The notes under the pieces: generated by a model
What the model saw: the letters and a program-made list of their open reading frames with translations, nothing else
What the model was told of the DNA's origin: nothing
The model's database searches: none
Program-made: the position numbers and the translations under genes
In this document: piece by piece, positions 20,944 through 29,771 of the stretch
Position numbering within the stretch: position 1 is the stretch's first letter
Layout of the letters: every line of letters begins with the position of its first letter
Origin: Candidatus Altimarinota bacterium
GTDB taxonomy: Bacteria > Patescibacteriota > Gracilibacteria > BD1-5 > UBA2023
NCBI GenBank assembly: GCA_028714815.1
Contig: JAQTLR010000005.1
Span: 1 to 61,991 of the forward strand
Length of the DNA stretch: 61,991 nucleotides
Direction of reading: 5' to 3'

Positions 20944-21373
20944 ATATTTTGATTAAAAATAGATAAATAAAGTTTATTTTTGCTTGTTTGTGGAACTCCT
21001 GTAAGAGAGTTTTTCAGAGAATTCGTATTATTCGTATCTTTACGGAAGGATGCCTGTTTTCGGCAACAGAAAAGAGGTCGATTCCGATAAAAAACGAAAA
21101 AATATTGAAAACTAATGAACAGCTTATAAAACTCAAAACAAGTACTAAAAGCTATCAACCAATCTCTCTTTCCATACATGCAAAAAACTTTCTGCGATAT
21201 ATGGGAACATATATGCCACTGCAATGGGTATATGTTTTAAATGGAGAAATCATTATATGGAAAAAGTCCCTAAATACAAATTATTCTCATGGATTCTTGA
21301 AATTTTTTTGATTTTCCGCATTTATTCCCTATATTATACCCTTTAACCCATCCTATTACCCTCAAGCCATACT
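20944..21373. other. Divergent promoter region between RNase J and the MscS-like gene
   Basis: A 430-bp AT-rich stretch with no gene I can support. An open frame at 20988-21311 (+) has irregular, Lys/Ile-rich codons and no homology I recognise, so I leave it out. TTGATT (about 21309) and TATATT with a 16-bp spacer lie some 40 nt before the 21374 ATG and are a likely promoter for that gene. Confidence 0.5.
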
Positions 21374-22246
21374 ATGGAATCCCTATCCTCTTTTCTCCCC
21401 TCCTTCCAGAATCAGGAGCCATTCATCATCGTCATCGGGATAGCTCTCGGTATCGAAATAGTTTCACGGATCATCAAGCGGAGACTGAAACGTTCGATTT
21501 TCCGCCAATACGACGGATCTACCGATCCGAAACACGCGGAGTATTACCTCGAATATTATCGGAAAAGCCAGCTGGTCGATATGATACGCATCATCTCCGT
21601 GCTCGTCTGTTTCGGATTCCTGCTCGTCCACACCATCGATCAGGGGATAAACCTCCTCGCCGTAGCGACGGGGGCGATCATCATCACCTTCAAGGATCTC
21701 TGGCTCTCGATCGCCGCATTTTTCTTCGTGGTTCCGCAGTACAGCGTCGGGAACATTATCCGGATCGGGGAGGCTCAAGGGCAGATCATATTCATCCGGA
21801 TGTTCTCGGTCGGGATCCTCGGAAAGGATAATACCGGGGAGAGTACCGGACAACTTTTCGTCATCCCCAACAACAAATTCCTGACGGAACCGATACGCAA
21901 AGAGGAGCTCCGATCCACGAGCGCCATGCGCGATTTCTTTTCCATTCCATACAAAAACGAATGGTTCCCTGGAAGTTTCGCGGATTTCATGAAAGAACTG
22001 ACCATTTTCCTCGATGATACTTTCCCGGTCGGAAACCGGAAAAACGTAGGAAACTACCAGAGCTACATCGGGCACCGGTACAAGCTCGACTACGAATACG
22101 AAGGTGATAAATGTCTCTCCATCAAACTCTCCTTCATCGGACGATCCGATAAGAACAGGGAAAATATCGCCAGAATCATCAATTTCGTGGAATCGAAGAA
22201 ACTCAAAGAGGAACGGTACGGACAAAATTATCTGAGAAATGCCTAA
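21374..22246 (+). CDS. MscS-family mechanosensitive channel-like protein
   Basis: A 290-residue membrane protein. Hydrophobic helices lie at about residues 15-33, 75-95 and 97-125, and the last is followed by a beta-domain with VGNIIRIGEAQGQIIFIRMFS and LFVIPNNKFL, the pattern of the MscS middle beta domain. The C-terminus is mixed alpha/beta. The pore helix lacks the full Gly/Ala ladder of E. coli MscS, so gating may differ. It probably releases turgor on osmotic downshift. The following MGMT-like gene overlaps its end by 8 bp, suggesting coupled translation. Confidence 0.75.
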   Translation: MESLSSFLPSFQNQEPFIIVIGIALGIEIVSRIIKRRLKRSIFRQYDGSTDPKHAEYYLEYYRKSQLVDMIRIISVLVCFGFLLVHTIDQGINLLAVATGAIIITFKDLWLSIAAFFFVVPQYSVGNIIRIGEAQGQIIFIRMFSVGILGKDNTGESTGQLFVIPNNKFLTEPIRKEELRSTSAMRDFFSIPYKNEWFPGSFADFMKELTIFLDDTFPVGNRKNVGNYQSYIGHRYKLDYEYEGDKCLSIKLSFIGRSDKNRENIARIINFVESKKLKEERYGQNYLRNA

Positions 22247-22544
22247 TCTAACCACTATGTCCCCTCTCGCACTCGCTCTCTACCGAACCCTCCAGACTAT
22301 CCCGCCCGGGAAAGTCACCACCTATGGTGCGCTCGCCAAACGCCTCCATACTTCCCCACGAGCCATCGCGAGCATGCTCGCAGCAAATACCGAACTCGAC
22401 CTCTATCCCTGCTATCGGGTCATCCATACCGATGGACGGATCGGAGGGTACCGTGGAGGAGTAGACGAAAAAATCCGGAGACTGGAAGCGGATGGAATCG
22501 AGGTGGTGGATGGGAAGGTAGATTTGGAGAGGTGGAGGGCTTAG
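22239..22544 (+). CDS. Alkyltransferase-like DNA-repair protein (MGMT DNA-binding domain)
   Basis: A 101-residue protein with the C-terminal domain of O6-alkylguanine-DNA alkyltransferases: IPPGKVTTYGALAKRL (helix-turn-helix with the Arg-finger region) and PCYRVIHTDGRIGGY. C58 is in the place of the active-site Cys, but the usual PCHRV reads PCYRV, so the His that activates the Cys is Tyr. It may therefore be a weak methyltransferase or an ATL-type damage sensor that hands lesions to excision repair. The 8-bp overlap with the channel gene suggests a joint transcript. Confidence 0.8.
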   Translation: MPNLTTMSPLALALYRTLQTIPPGKVTTYGALAKRLHTSPRAIASMLAANTELDLYPCYRVIHTDGRIGGYRGGVDEKIRRLEADGIEVVDGKVDLERWRA

Positions 22545-22549
22545 GAAAT

Positions 22550-23194
22550 TTAAATTTTCCCTCTCCTCTTCCATACCCACCACCCCACAAACACCACCAA
22601 GAAAATCCCGATGAAATACACGGCAAAACTCACGTATTTCCGTGCCTCGACTCCGAAGTACGCATAGAGGAGGATGAGCCACATCTCTCCCATGATGGCG
22701 GCGATGAAGAATGGGATGAAACGGTATTTTATAAATCCTGCCGCGTAGTAGAGGAGGTCGACCGGGGTAAGCGGGAACATGCAGCTGAAGAAAACGATCT
22801 TCACGCCATTTTCCTGGATCTGTTTCCGATACTTGCCGATGATCGGAAGTTTCTTGCTGTCCCCGGTGATATCCTCTCGGAAGAGGTATCCGATAGCATA
22901 AGTCTCGGCGATACCGATACCGACCCCGATGATACTCACGACAGCGGTCAGTAAAAAATCCTGCAGTATGACCCCGGAGAGGATGATGATGACCGTGGAC
23001 GGGATGAAAAGGTAGTTCCGGAAGATATAGAGAGCGAGGATGATTCCTATTTTCCCGAGAAGACCCACATGAAGCGAAGCGAGGAAAGCTTTCGGGTCGA
23101 ACCCGATCAGATAGAAATAGAAGCTCGTGATGATCCCGATCGCAAAGAGCAGGACAATGAGTATCGTGAGGAGGAGTTTACGAGAGTGAGTCAT
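22550..23194 (-). CDS. TVP38/TMEM64 (VTT domain) membrane protein
   Basis: A 214-residue protein with about six hydrophobic helices. The middle contains FRNYLFIPSTVIIILSG and the later FPLTPVDLLYYAAGF, the two re-entrant motifs of VTT/DedA-fold proteins, here of the TVP38/TMEM64 type. These proteins are linked to lipid scrambling or undecaprenyl-phosphate recycling in other bacteria. The last residues are basic (WKRRGKI). Convergent with the alkyltransferase gene; the stop codons are about 5 bp apart. Confidence 0.85.
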   Translation of the reverse strand: MTHSRKLLLTILIVLLFAIGIITSFYFYLIGFDPKAFLASLHVGLLGKIGIILALYIFRNYLFIPSTVIIILSGVILQDFLLTAVVSIIGVGIGIAETYAIGYLFREDITGDSKKLPIIGKYRKQIQENGVKIVFFSCMFPLTPVDLLYYAAGFIKYRFIPFFIAAIMGEMWLILLYAYFGVEARKYVSFAVYFIGIFLVVFVGWWVWKRRGKI

Positions 23195-23217
23195 AAATTA
23201 TAGCGAGTAGGATGATT

Positions 23218-23320
23218 TGTATTTTAAAACATATTTTTCGAGCGCTACCGAGGACTGTCTGAGCCATTAATAAGAGGCGAGTTCCGCAGGAAGCGAGAGA
23301 AGATATATTTTAAAATATAC
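23218..23320 (-). repeat. Structured repeat with locus-specific inverted arms (family R2, copy 1)
   Basis: Arms around TATTTTAAAACATAT (23220-23234) and ATATATTTTAAAATA (23303-23317) pair with each other. The core, from CGCTACCGAGGACTGT to GAGGCGAGTTCCGCAGG, is shared almost exactly with 25613-25682, while the arms there are completely different in sequence but again complementary. It lies between two minus-strand genes. I list it on the minus strand for context only; the true orientation is not known. Confidence 0.8.
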
Positions 23321-23341
23321 CGAAAAAAATATTGGTATGAA

Positions 23342-23881
23342 TTATTTTTTGCAGACGTACACGAACGCTGGCGGCAAATTCAGAAGCGTGAACTTGTACT
23401 TCACCTGCGGGAAGATGTGATGGATATGTTTCTTGTTCTGGAGGAAATACTGGAACTGGATGAATTTCCCATGCTCCTTGAGGATGTGCTTGGCACTACC
23501 CAGTATCCGGAAAACGAGCGGTTCGCCCATGAGACCGAACGGAAGGGAAGAAAGGATATAATCGATACTCTCCGGTTCAAAGAACTTCACCGATTCCTCG
23601 GCTCCGACAGAGTAGACCACTACCCTGTCATCCCCCTTGTACTTGAGCTGGAGTTTCTTGATGAAAAGCGGGTCGATCTCGAAAATGCTGATCTGGGAAT
23701 CTGGAGTGATCCTCTTCAGGAGCGCATCCGTAAAAGTCCCGCTCCCCGCTCCGAACTCCACGATATGGATGTCGTGCGCGAGGTCCATGGGACTGATCAT
23801 CTTCTTATACAAGAATCGGGAAGAGGGACTGATAGCTCCGACGGTACGATAATTGCTGAAAACGCTTTTGAGGAAGGTCAT
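23342..23881 (-). CDS. SAM-dependent methyltransferase (KsgA/PmtA-like)
   Basis: A 179-residue Rossmann-fold methyltransferase. Motif I is VEFGAGSGTFTDALL (residues about 40-54), the acidic motif II residue is in IFEIDP, and motif IV reads DYILSSLPFGLM. The SSLPF motif and early VGAISPSSRFLYKKM resemble phospholipid N-methyltransferases (PmtA type) and rRNA adenine dimethylases, which share this fold. The short length favours the phospholipid or small-molecule group. No UGA codon. It ends TAA and is upstream of the VTT gene on the same strand. Confidence 0.75.
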   Translation of the reverse strand: MTFLKSVFSNYRTVGAISPSSRFLYKKMISPMDLAHDIHIVEFGAGSGTFTDALLKRITPDSQISIFEIDPLFIKKLQLKYKGDDRVVVYSVGAEESVKFFEPESIDYILSSLPFGLMGEPLVFRILGSAKHILKEHGKFIQFQYFLQNKKHIHHIFPQVKYKFTLLNLPPAFVYVCKK

Positions 23882-23934
23882 AAAAATGAAAATATATTAA
23901 ATAACTCTATTCAGGTTAAACCGGAAAATTCCCT

Positions 23935-25575
23935 CTATCCTCGTAATCGTTTTTCCATCGTCTCTCGTCCAAGCACGCGCATCGTGTAGCAGAGATCCGG
24001 AGTCTTCGCAGAAGCACAGAGCAGGATCCGGAGCATCATGGCGATATCCCCGACTCTTCAGATGTATCCGCCGGTTTTCCACTCATCTCCAGTTCGGGCG
24101 AACTTGTGGTCGTGCGCGAGGTTTTTCAGTTGTTCGAACCACTCGTCCCGTTCCATGGTCGGATTGTAGGTCTTCAAATAATCCTCTACGAACGCCTTCT
24201 GTATTTCGTGGGTTATGCACTCCGGAAGGGCTGGAGCGGTGCTTTTCAGGGCCTCGAAAGTCTCCTCGTAGAAGAACTGGAGCTGTCCGCGAAGGTCGGA
24301 AAATGTCGTGAACCGACGTGGGTCTTTCTCGGTGTGGCGTTCGATATCGAGTGCTCGGTACGTGAGGTCCGGGTATTGTTCCATGAGGCGAGCAAGCTCC
24401 GGGTCGTACTCACGAGCCCAGTCGAGTCCACGCTTCTGGAGTTCCTCGGTGGAGAGCAGTGTCATGGAATTGTTTGCGATGGAGTCGAGTTTCTCGATAT
24501 CGAAGAGTGCTCCGGAAAGGGGGAGTTTCTCTAGTGTGAGCGGATAGGTCCGATAATCCGCAGTCGGATTCAGATTTCTCCATGCTTCAAAACGGGAATC
24601 CATGATACCGAACATATAGTCCGCGAGTGCTTCGATCATGTATCCCTGCCGGAAGAAGAATTCCACATTCGCTTCTGGATCCTTCCGTTTGCTGAGCTTC
24701 CGTTTATTCCCACCTTCCGTTTTGCAGAGCGGAGAGATGTGCACGTACTTCGGGAGAGTGAAGCCGAGCGCCTCAGTGAGTTGCACATGAAGGGGGTAGG
24801 AAGGGATCCATTCATCCCCGCGCATCACATGGGTCGTCCGCATCAGGTGATCGTCCACGACATGGGCCAGATGATAGGTCGGAATACCCGTTTGTTTCAG
24901 GAGCACCGTATCCATGAAATTGTCCTGCATCTCGATATCTCCGCGGATCTCATCCCGAAGTGTCACGCGTTTATTCGGATTTCCGTGCGTACGGAATCGG
25001 AGGACGTATTTCTTTCCTTCTCTAATAGCTTTCTGAACTTCCTCCAGAGTCGCCACGCGCCAAGGACTATAGGAACCGTAGATTCCCATCGGTTGCTTCG
25101 CGATGGTCTGCTCTTCCCGGATAGCGGCCATTTCCGTTTCGCCGAGGAAACACGGGTATGCCATACCTCGAGCCACGAGCTCTTTTACATAGGTTGCGTA
25201 GATAGGACCGCGCTTGGATTGGGAATACGGACCGTACGCACCGATGTCCGAATGATCAGGACCGATCCCTCCTTCGTCCATCCGGATGCCGAATCGTTTG
25301 ATTCCATCCACCATGATCTCCGCAGCATTCTCGATCTCGCGCTTGTCGTCCGTATCTTCATTACGGAAATAAAATACCCCGTCATTGAGATGGGCGATAC
25401 GTTCGGAAAGGAGCGCGGTATATACAGTCCCGATATGGAGAAACCCGGTCGGGCTCGGACCGACACGGGTCACGACCGGAACCGTACGTGCAGGATAGAG
25501 AAGTTCGAGAGAATCGGGAGTATACGGAAGGCTCGGGAAGAGGAGATTCGCGAGAGCGAGATTGGAATCGGTCAT
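23935..25575 (-). CDS. gltX: Glutamyl-tRNA synthetase
   Basis: A 546-residue class I synthetase. The HIGH-type motif is in GPSPTGFLHIGT, the KMSKS-type motif is KLSKRKD, and the catalytic core has YTRVMRGDEWIPS-like residues (THVMRGDEWIPSYPLH). A UGA-Gly at 24058-24060 precedes RVGDIAMMLRILLCASAKTP, followed by MRVLGRETMEKRL, the normal anticodon-binding C-terminus; the standard code would remove this last part. It may be discriminating or non-discriminating; no Gln-tRNA synthetase or GatCAB genes are in the window to tell. Ends at TAG. Confidence 0.95.
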
Positions 25576-25600
25576 AATATATGATATATGAATAATCTAA

Positions 25601-25697
25601 AGTGAGAATTATATTTTTCGAACGCTACCGAGGACTGTTTGAGCCATTATTAAGAGGCGAGTTCCGCAGAAAGCGAGAAAAGATATAATTCTCACTT
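25601..25697. repeat. Structured repeat with locus-specific inverted arms (family R2, copy 2)
   Basis: Arms AGTGAGAATTATAT (25601-25614) and ATATAATTCTCACT (25683-25696) are exact inverted copies, unlike those of copy 1. The core matches copy 1 (CGCTACCGAGGACTGTTTGAGCC and GGCGAGTTCCGCAG). It lies upstream of gltX, between divergent genes. Confidence 0.85.
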
Positions 25698-25834
25698 GAG
25701 CGAAGGGATATAAATTGGCGGTATCATATGGATTCGGGGAAAAAAAGCAATATGAAGTAGCGAGCTTGACTTTTATAGAAAAACCATATCATACCACCAC
25801 TTGCTTCACAATAAAACAAGGAGAAATAAAAACC

Positions 25835-26362
25835 ATGGATCCAAACAGAATTATCATAATCGGTGCCGGTTACTACAATCCCGGATTCATATACAGGATG
25901 GTAGAATGTCTCAGTGCTGAGATGGATATCCATCCAGTAATTGTCCATCCACGATTCCATCCTCATGATCCTTCGTTCGTACCGGATGCCCTCGAATATC
26001 ATGATACCGGCAAAAAAGATGTTCCCCTGTTTTCTATCCATAATCAAGAAGAGGAGATTCAAGAAATGGGAAAATCACTTTTAGTTCTTGTCATCGGAAA
26101 CGCTTTGGCAAGCAGAACGCAATTCATCGGGACAGCCGTCCACACATCCGCAGTCCTCGGCGCTTTGGCAAGTGAGAAAACGGGTTTCGACAGACCCCCT
26201 ACTCACGAGCGCCATCACCGCCGGAAACATTCGGTTCGCATGGAGCATACCGCTCCACTGAAACTGAAAGTCCCACGTGGTATCCACCGTGATAATCACG
26301 GTCGCCCGCAAAAACAAAAACTGACTCCCGCTCGTGCCTCGCGCAGGAACGGCAGCAGATAG
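25835..26362 (+). CDS. Hypothetical protein (uncertain)
   Basis: An open frame of 175 residues that starts at ATG 25835 behind AAGGAG (spacer about 11 nt) and ends at TAG just before a strong terminator. The first half (NRIIIIGAGYYNPGFIYRM) looks protein-like, the second half is very basic (HERHHRRKHSV...) and may not be real; the third frame is also open here when UGA is sense, so a frameshift is possible. The minus strand is open too but would run through the terminator. I do not recognise any domain. The context is a divergent gene beside gltX and upstream of the ZIP transporter. Confidence 0.4.
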   Translation: MDPNRIIIIGAGYYNPGFIYRMVECLSAEMDIHPVIVHPRFHPHDPSFVPDALEYHDTGKKDVPLFSIHNQEEEIQEMGKSLLVLVIGNALASRTQFIGTAVHTSAVLGALASEKTGFDRPPTHERHHRRKHSVRMEHTAPLKLKVPRGIHRDNHGRPQKQKLTPARASRRNGSR

Positions 26363-26363
26363 C

Positions 26364-26403
26364 AAAACCCCCCGGAGGACCTCGCGGTTCCCCAGGGGGT
26401 TTT
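26364..26403. terminator. Rho-independent terminator
   Basis: AAAACCCCC at 26364-26372 pairs with GGGGGTTTT at 26395-26403, with a second GGAGGACC/GGTTCCCC complementarity inside. It follows the TAG of the 25835 frame and supports transcription of that strand. Confidence 0.8.
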
Positions 26404-26490
26404 CATTTGTAAAAAATAAGAAATACTTGATTCTGTAGGGATTTCCCCTATATTTCCTATATCCGCTATATCCCAACCATCATTTTCTCT

Positions 26491-27231
26491 ATGAATCTCC
26501 TCATTCCTCTCATCATCCTCTTCTGCATCTCCGCAACGGGGATTATCCTGTATTTTTTCAAAAGGATAAATCAAACTATTTTAAATCTCCTCATCGCCCT
26601 CGGAGCCGGGAGTATGCTCGCGGTGTCGCTCGTGCACATATTGACGGAAGCGCTCGGATCGAGCGAACTCGCCATCTATGCATTCATGAGCGGATTCCTC
26701 ATCATCTATCTCGTGGAAGAGCTCCTGACTAAACATCACCATGATCATAAGCATGGGGATCACACCCATGAAGATCCGCACGAGCACTACAATCACGTGG
26801 CGCTCGTCACCGGGATCGCGATTTTTGTCCACACCCTCTTCGACGGGCTCGGGATACGTGCCGGATTCGGGATATCGAACACCCTCGGGTACAGCATCCT
26901 CTTCGGGGTCGCCATCCACCAGATCCCCGTCTCGCTCTCCCTTGCTGCCATACTCCAAGAGTCAGGGTTCCGAAGACGTACCCAGATCGGATCCCTCATA
27001 CTCTTCGCTCTCGCCGCACCGATCGGGTTCTATCTCTCGGATGTTCTCCTCTCACACACGAGCGAAATATTCACCGCTCTTACGACCGCATTCGCAGGAG
27101 GATCGCTCCTCTACGTCTCCGCTGCAGACCTCCTCCCGGTTGTCCATAGCCAATCCCGATACAAGTATCTGACCATCGCCTGTTTCGTGATAGGCGTCGT
27201 GGGGATGAGCGCCGTGAAGTTGTTGGAGTAA
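26491..27231 (+). CDS. ZIP-family metal transporter
   Basis: A 246-residue protein with eight predicted helices and a cytosolic His-rich loop (HHHDHKHGDHTHEDPHEHYNH) between helices 3 and 4. The core metal-site motifs are HTLFDGLGI in helix 4 and VAIHQIPVSLS in helix 5, as in ZIP/ZupT transporters for zinc, iron or manganese. It has its own promoter-like TTGATT and TATATT (16-bp spacer, about 26430-26457) and a terminator. Confidence 0.9.
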   Translation: MNLLIPLIILFCISATGIILYFFKRINQTILNLLIALGAGSMLAVSLVHILTEALGSSELAIYAFMSGFLIIYLVEELLTKHHHDHKHGDHTHEDPHEHYNHVALVTGIAIFVHTLFDGLGIRAGFGISNTLGYSILFGVAIHQIPVSLSLAAILQESGFRRRTQIGSLILFALAAPIGFYLSDVLLSHTSEIFTALTTAFAGGSLLYVSAADLLPVVHSQSRYKYLTIACFVIGVVGMSAVKLLE

Positions 27232-27271
27232 AGAAGGTCCGGATTTTCTATCCTGATCTCCGCATTTCGAT

Positions 27272-27304
27272 AAAAAATCCCACACTTTCCGTGTGGGATG
27301 TTTT
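27272..27304 (+). terminator. Rho-independent terminator
   Basis: ATCCCACAC and GTGTGGGAT with a short TTTCC loop, then GTTTT. It ends the ZIP transporter gene and also faces the end of the tRNA-Ser on the minus strand. Confidence 0.85.
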
Positions 27305-27311
27305 GATCAAA

Positions 27312-27400
27312 TGGCGGAGAGAGGGAGATTCGAACTCCCGGTGGGTTGCCCCACACACCCTTTCCAAGGGTGCGCACTAGGCCACTATGCGACCTCTCCA
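27312..27400 (-). tRNA. tRNA-Ser(GGA)
   Basis: On the minus strand the 89-nt gene starts GGAGAGGTC-like and ends in an encoded CCA. The anticodon stem CACCC/GGGTG encloses TTGGAAA, anticodon GGA. A long variable arm (GTGTGGGGCAACCCAC-type) marks a class II serine tRNA. No tail element follows it, unlike the Arg and Leu tRNAs in this window. Confidence 0.93.
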
Positions 27401-27530
27401 AATATCTTAAATTGCAAGTGCGGATATTTATATGGAAAAATGCTTTTTTTGCAAAAGATTTGCGAAAAATATTCGCGAAAAAAAGAAAACGGGGTATATT
27501 CTGTAAATATTCTCCATACCCCAAAACTTT

Positions 27531-28676
27531 ATGTACGACATTATCATCATCGGCGGAGGCGCCGCCGGCCTCTTCTGTTCCATCTTCGCCCCGAAAAGCC
27601 TGAACAAGATCATCCTCGAAAAAAATGGATCCCTCGGGAAAAAAGTGCTCCTCTCTGGCGGGGAGCGTTGCAATGTGACCAATATCGACATATCGCCCGA
27701 AGATGACTATTTCGGAGAGAATATCAAAGCCATGCACGGCCTGCTCGCCAAATTCTCGAACTACGATATGATCGAGTGGATAGAGAAACATGGGATCAGC
27801 ACCTGCATCGAGGATCGATGACGGGTCATACTCGAGAGCGGGAAATCCAAGGATCTGCTCGATCTCCTTATGCGAGAATCGACAAAAAACGGAACAGAGA
27901 TCCGGACAATGTTCGAGATTGCGAAGATAGAAAAAATGGACGATGTTTTCCTCGTTCATGAAACGTCCGGAAATATTATACAAGGGAGGAATCTCGTCAT
28001 CGCCACGGGAGGGAAAAGCTTCTCGCAGGTGGGAACCGACGGATTCGGATACACCATCGCCAAACAGTTCGGCATCGAGATGACCGATCCGTATCGCGGG
28101 CTTTGCGGGATGGTGACCCAAGAGGATCTGGCGGAACTTTCCGGAAGCACCCTCGACCTCACCCTCTCGCTCTATGACGACCGCAAACTCCTCTATGACG
28201 AGCATGGATCCTTCCTCTTCACCCACACCGGACTCTCAGGACCCATCGTTTTCAATGCGGTCATCGCGCTCGGGGAGCATTTGCGCAAACTTGGAATCAA
28301 GGAATCCCAACAGAAAGCGTATTTCGGGGAACATATCACCATAAAACTCACCTTCGGCGAAAAAAGCATGACCAAGAAAGTGAAGCATTTCTTCGAATTC
28401 GATAAAAAGACTACCCCCATGATAAGGGGGGATGAAGGGGGTTTTTCAAATGAGGTTATCCTTCACCTCGCTGACTTGAAATCCTGGAATGAAGCCAAGG
28501 TCACCGGGGGCGGAGTGAAACTAGGAGAACTCACCAATACTCTCGAATCCAAAAAAATCGAGCACCTCTTTTTCATCGGAGAAGTGCTCGATCTGACCGG
28601 GAAAACCGGAGGATTCAACCTCCAACAGGCTTGGGCGACAGGGTTTGTATGTGCGAAAGGATTCGAGAGAAACTAG
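27531..28676 (+). CDS. HI0933/YhiN-family flavoprotein
   Basis: A 381-residue FAD-dependent oxidoreductase-like protein. The N-terminal dinucleotide motif is IIIGGGAAGLFCSI, followed by LLSGGERCNVTN, typical of the family. One UGA-Gly at 27819-27821 gives EDRGRVILESGKS. The C-terminal motif VTGGGVKLGEL and FFIGEVLDLTGKTGGFNLQQAWATG completes the family pattern. Its substrate is unknown. An in-frame palindromic insertion encoding TTPMIRGDEGGF is present at about residues 294-307. The stop overlaps the stop of the convergent EAL gene by 3-4 bp. Confidence 0.9.
28411..28450 (+). repeat. In-frame palindromic repeat inside the flavoprotein gene
   Basis: CCCCCATGATAAGGGGG followed by ATGAAGGGGG is the type of short palindrome that recurs between and inside genes in many metagenomic genomes. 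Here it adds about 13 residues to a flavoprotein without breaking the frame. Confidence 0.65.
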
Positions 28677-29575
28677 AAAGGTAAGCCTTTATCGAAATAA
28701 TGCCCCTGATAGTACACACGTTCTATACCAAGTTTTTCAAAAATACCCTGAAAGAATTTAAACATGGCTTCATTCTCTATCTTCTCGACCACTATATCAA
28801 CAATCGGGTGTTTTTCTAAAATAGTGGCAAGGGTTTCTCAAAGCTCTTTCGTCACAAATCCTTTCCCATGGCATTTATAGAGATCACGCATATAGACACC
28901 ATCGAATTTCACCGTATCTATCTCGTGCAGTCTGTTGATACAAACCAGATTATGGTTTCCGACCGGATGGAAATCATCCACGGCGATTTTGTATCATTTT
29001 CTCCGAAGCCTCAAAAGGATTTCATTGAATCTATCATAATCTTCATCCTCGATGGGCTCGGTTTCCAATATCTCAAATATGACCTGTGTTGGATGTATCT
29101 TGTACCGATTCTGCAATAGATCAACTCACGCAAGAAAGCGCTGTTCATCCTTAAATGTCGTAGGATTGATATTTATGGAATAGGAAATAGCGGATTCCGC
29201 ACGAATATCCGGTTCCGCATGGGAAATCCTCTCAAATGCTTTTTCCATTACAAGGTAATCAAAGACCATCTTGTATTTCATCTTCTCTATGATGGGAAGA
29301 AAAACGCCTGGCATTATCTCTCTTCCGTCATGTCAGCGAAATCGGGCAAGAAGCTCTGTTTTTTGCAATACTCCGTATTTATCGAATATCCCTTGGGAGA
29401 TGAATCAGAAATTCCTCATTTCCAGGCATTCGCGGATTTCCCGTTCCTCCCCCGTCTCAAGAAGAGTGTCTCCTGCCAAAATCTTTATATTTCTGACAAG
29501 ACATTCTATGAATCTCGACATTTCTGTTTCTCCGTTTTCAGCCAAAATAGCTATACCATCCATGCCTCCCGTCAT
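28673..29575 (-). CDS. EAL-domain protein (putative cyclic-di-GMP phosphodiesterase)
   Basis: A 300-residue protein seen only with UGA as Gly (five codons). From residue 74 it follows the EAL pattern: TELLARFRGHDGREIMPGVF (E74 in the EAL position), SININ, FEILETE, the metal-binding DD in VDDFHPVGNHN, KFDG, VVEKIE and the final YYQGHYFDKGLPF. Most catalytic acids, the Lys and the Gln are therefore in place, though EAL itself reads ELL. The N-terminal 55 residues are not recognised. UGA encodes the Gly of RKGYKIAVDD. Its stop overlaps that of the flavoprotein gene. It implies cyclic-di-GMP signalling, rare in reduced CPR genomes; no GGDEF partner is in the window. Confidence 0.85.
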
Positions 29576-29612
29576 AAATATGTAATGATTGTAAATATAT
29601 GTGTATCCATCG

Positions 29613-29640
29613 ACTATACCAGAAAAGTTCTTTTTTTCAA
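29613..29640 (-). promoter_or_regulatory. Promoter of the EAL gene
   Basis: On the minus strand TTGAAA (29635-29640), a 16-bp spacer and TATAGT (29613-29618). The leader is about 37 nt. Confidence 0.6.
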
Positions 29641-29771
29641 AAAATTTGAGCCAAAATTGTGCTCGGATTTACTTATAATAAAATAAATCCATATGTCAAT
29701 AAAACTTTCTTGTATTTTTCATAAAACCCCGTACTCTCTGTATGATCATTTCTATTTTCAAGCTCCCCTGC

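Noticed and set aside
20988-21311. 107-codon plus-strand frame between RNase J and the MscS-like gene
   Set aside because: Irregular composition, no leader signal, and located in a divergent promoter region.
25724-26476. Minus-strand frame opposite the 25835 gene
   Set aside because: It is open only when UGA is sense and would run through the terminator at 26364-26403; the plus strand has a ribosome-binding site and ends at the terminator.
28868-29686. Plus-strand frames in 28.9-29.7 kb
   Set aside because: Antisense shadows of the EAL gene on the minus strand, which has clear motifs in code 25.
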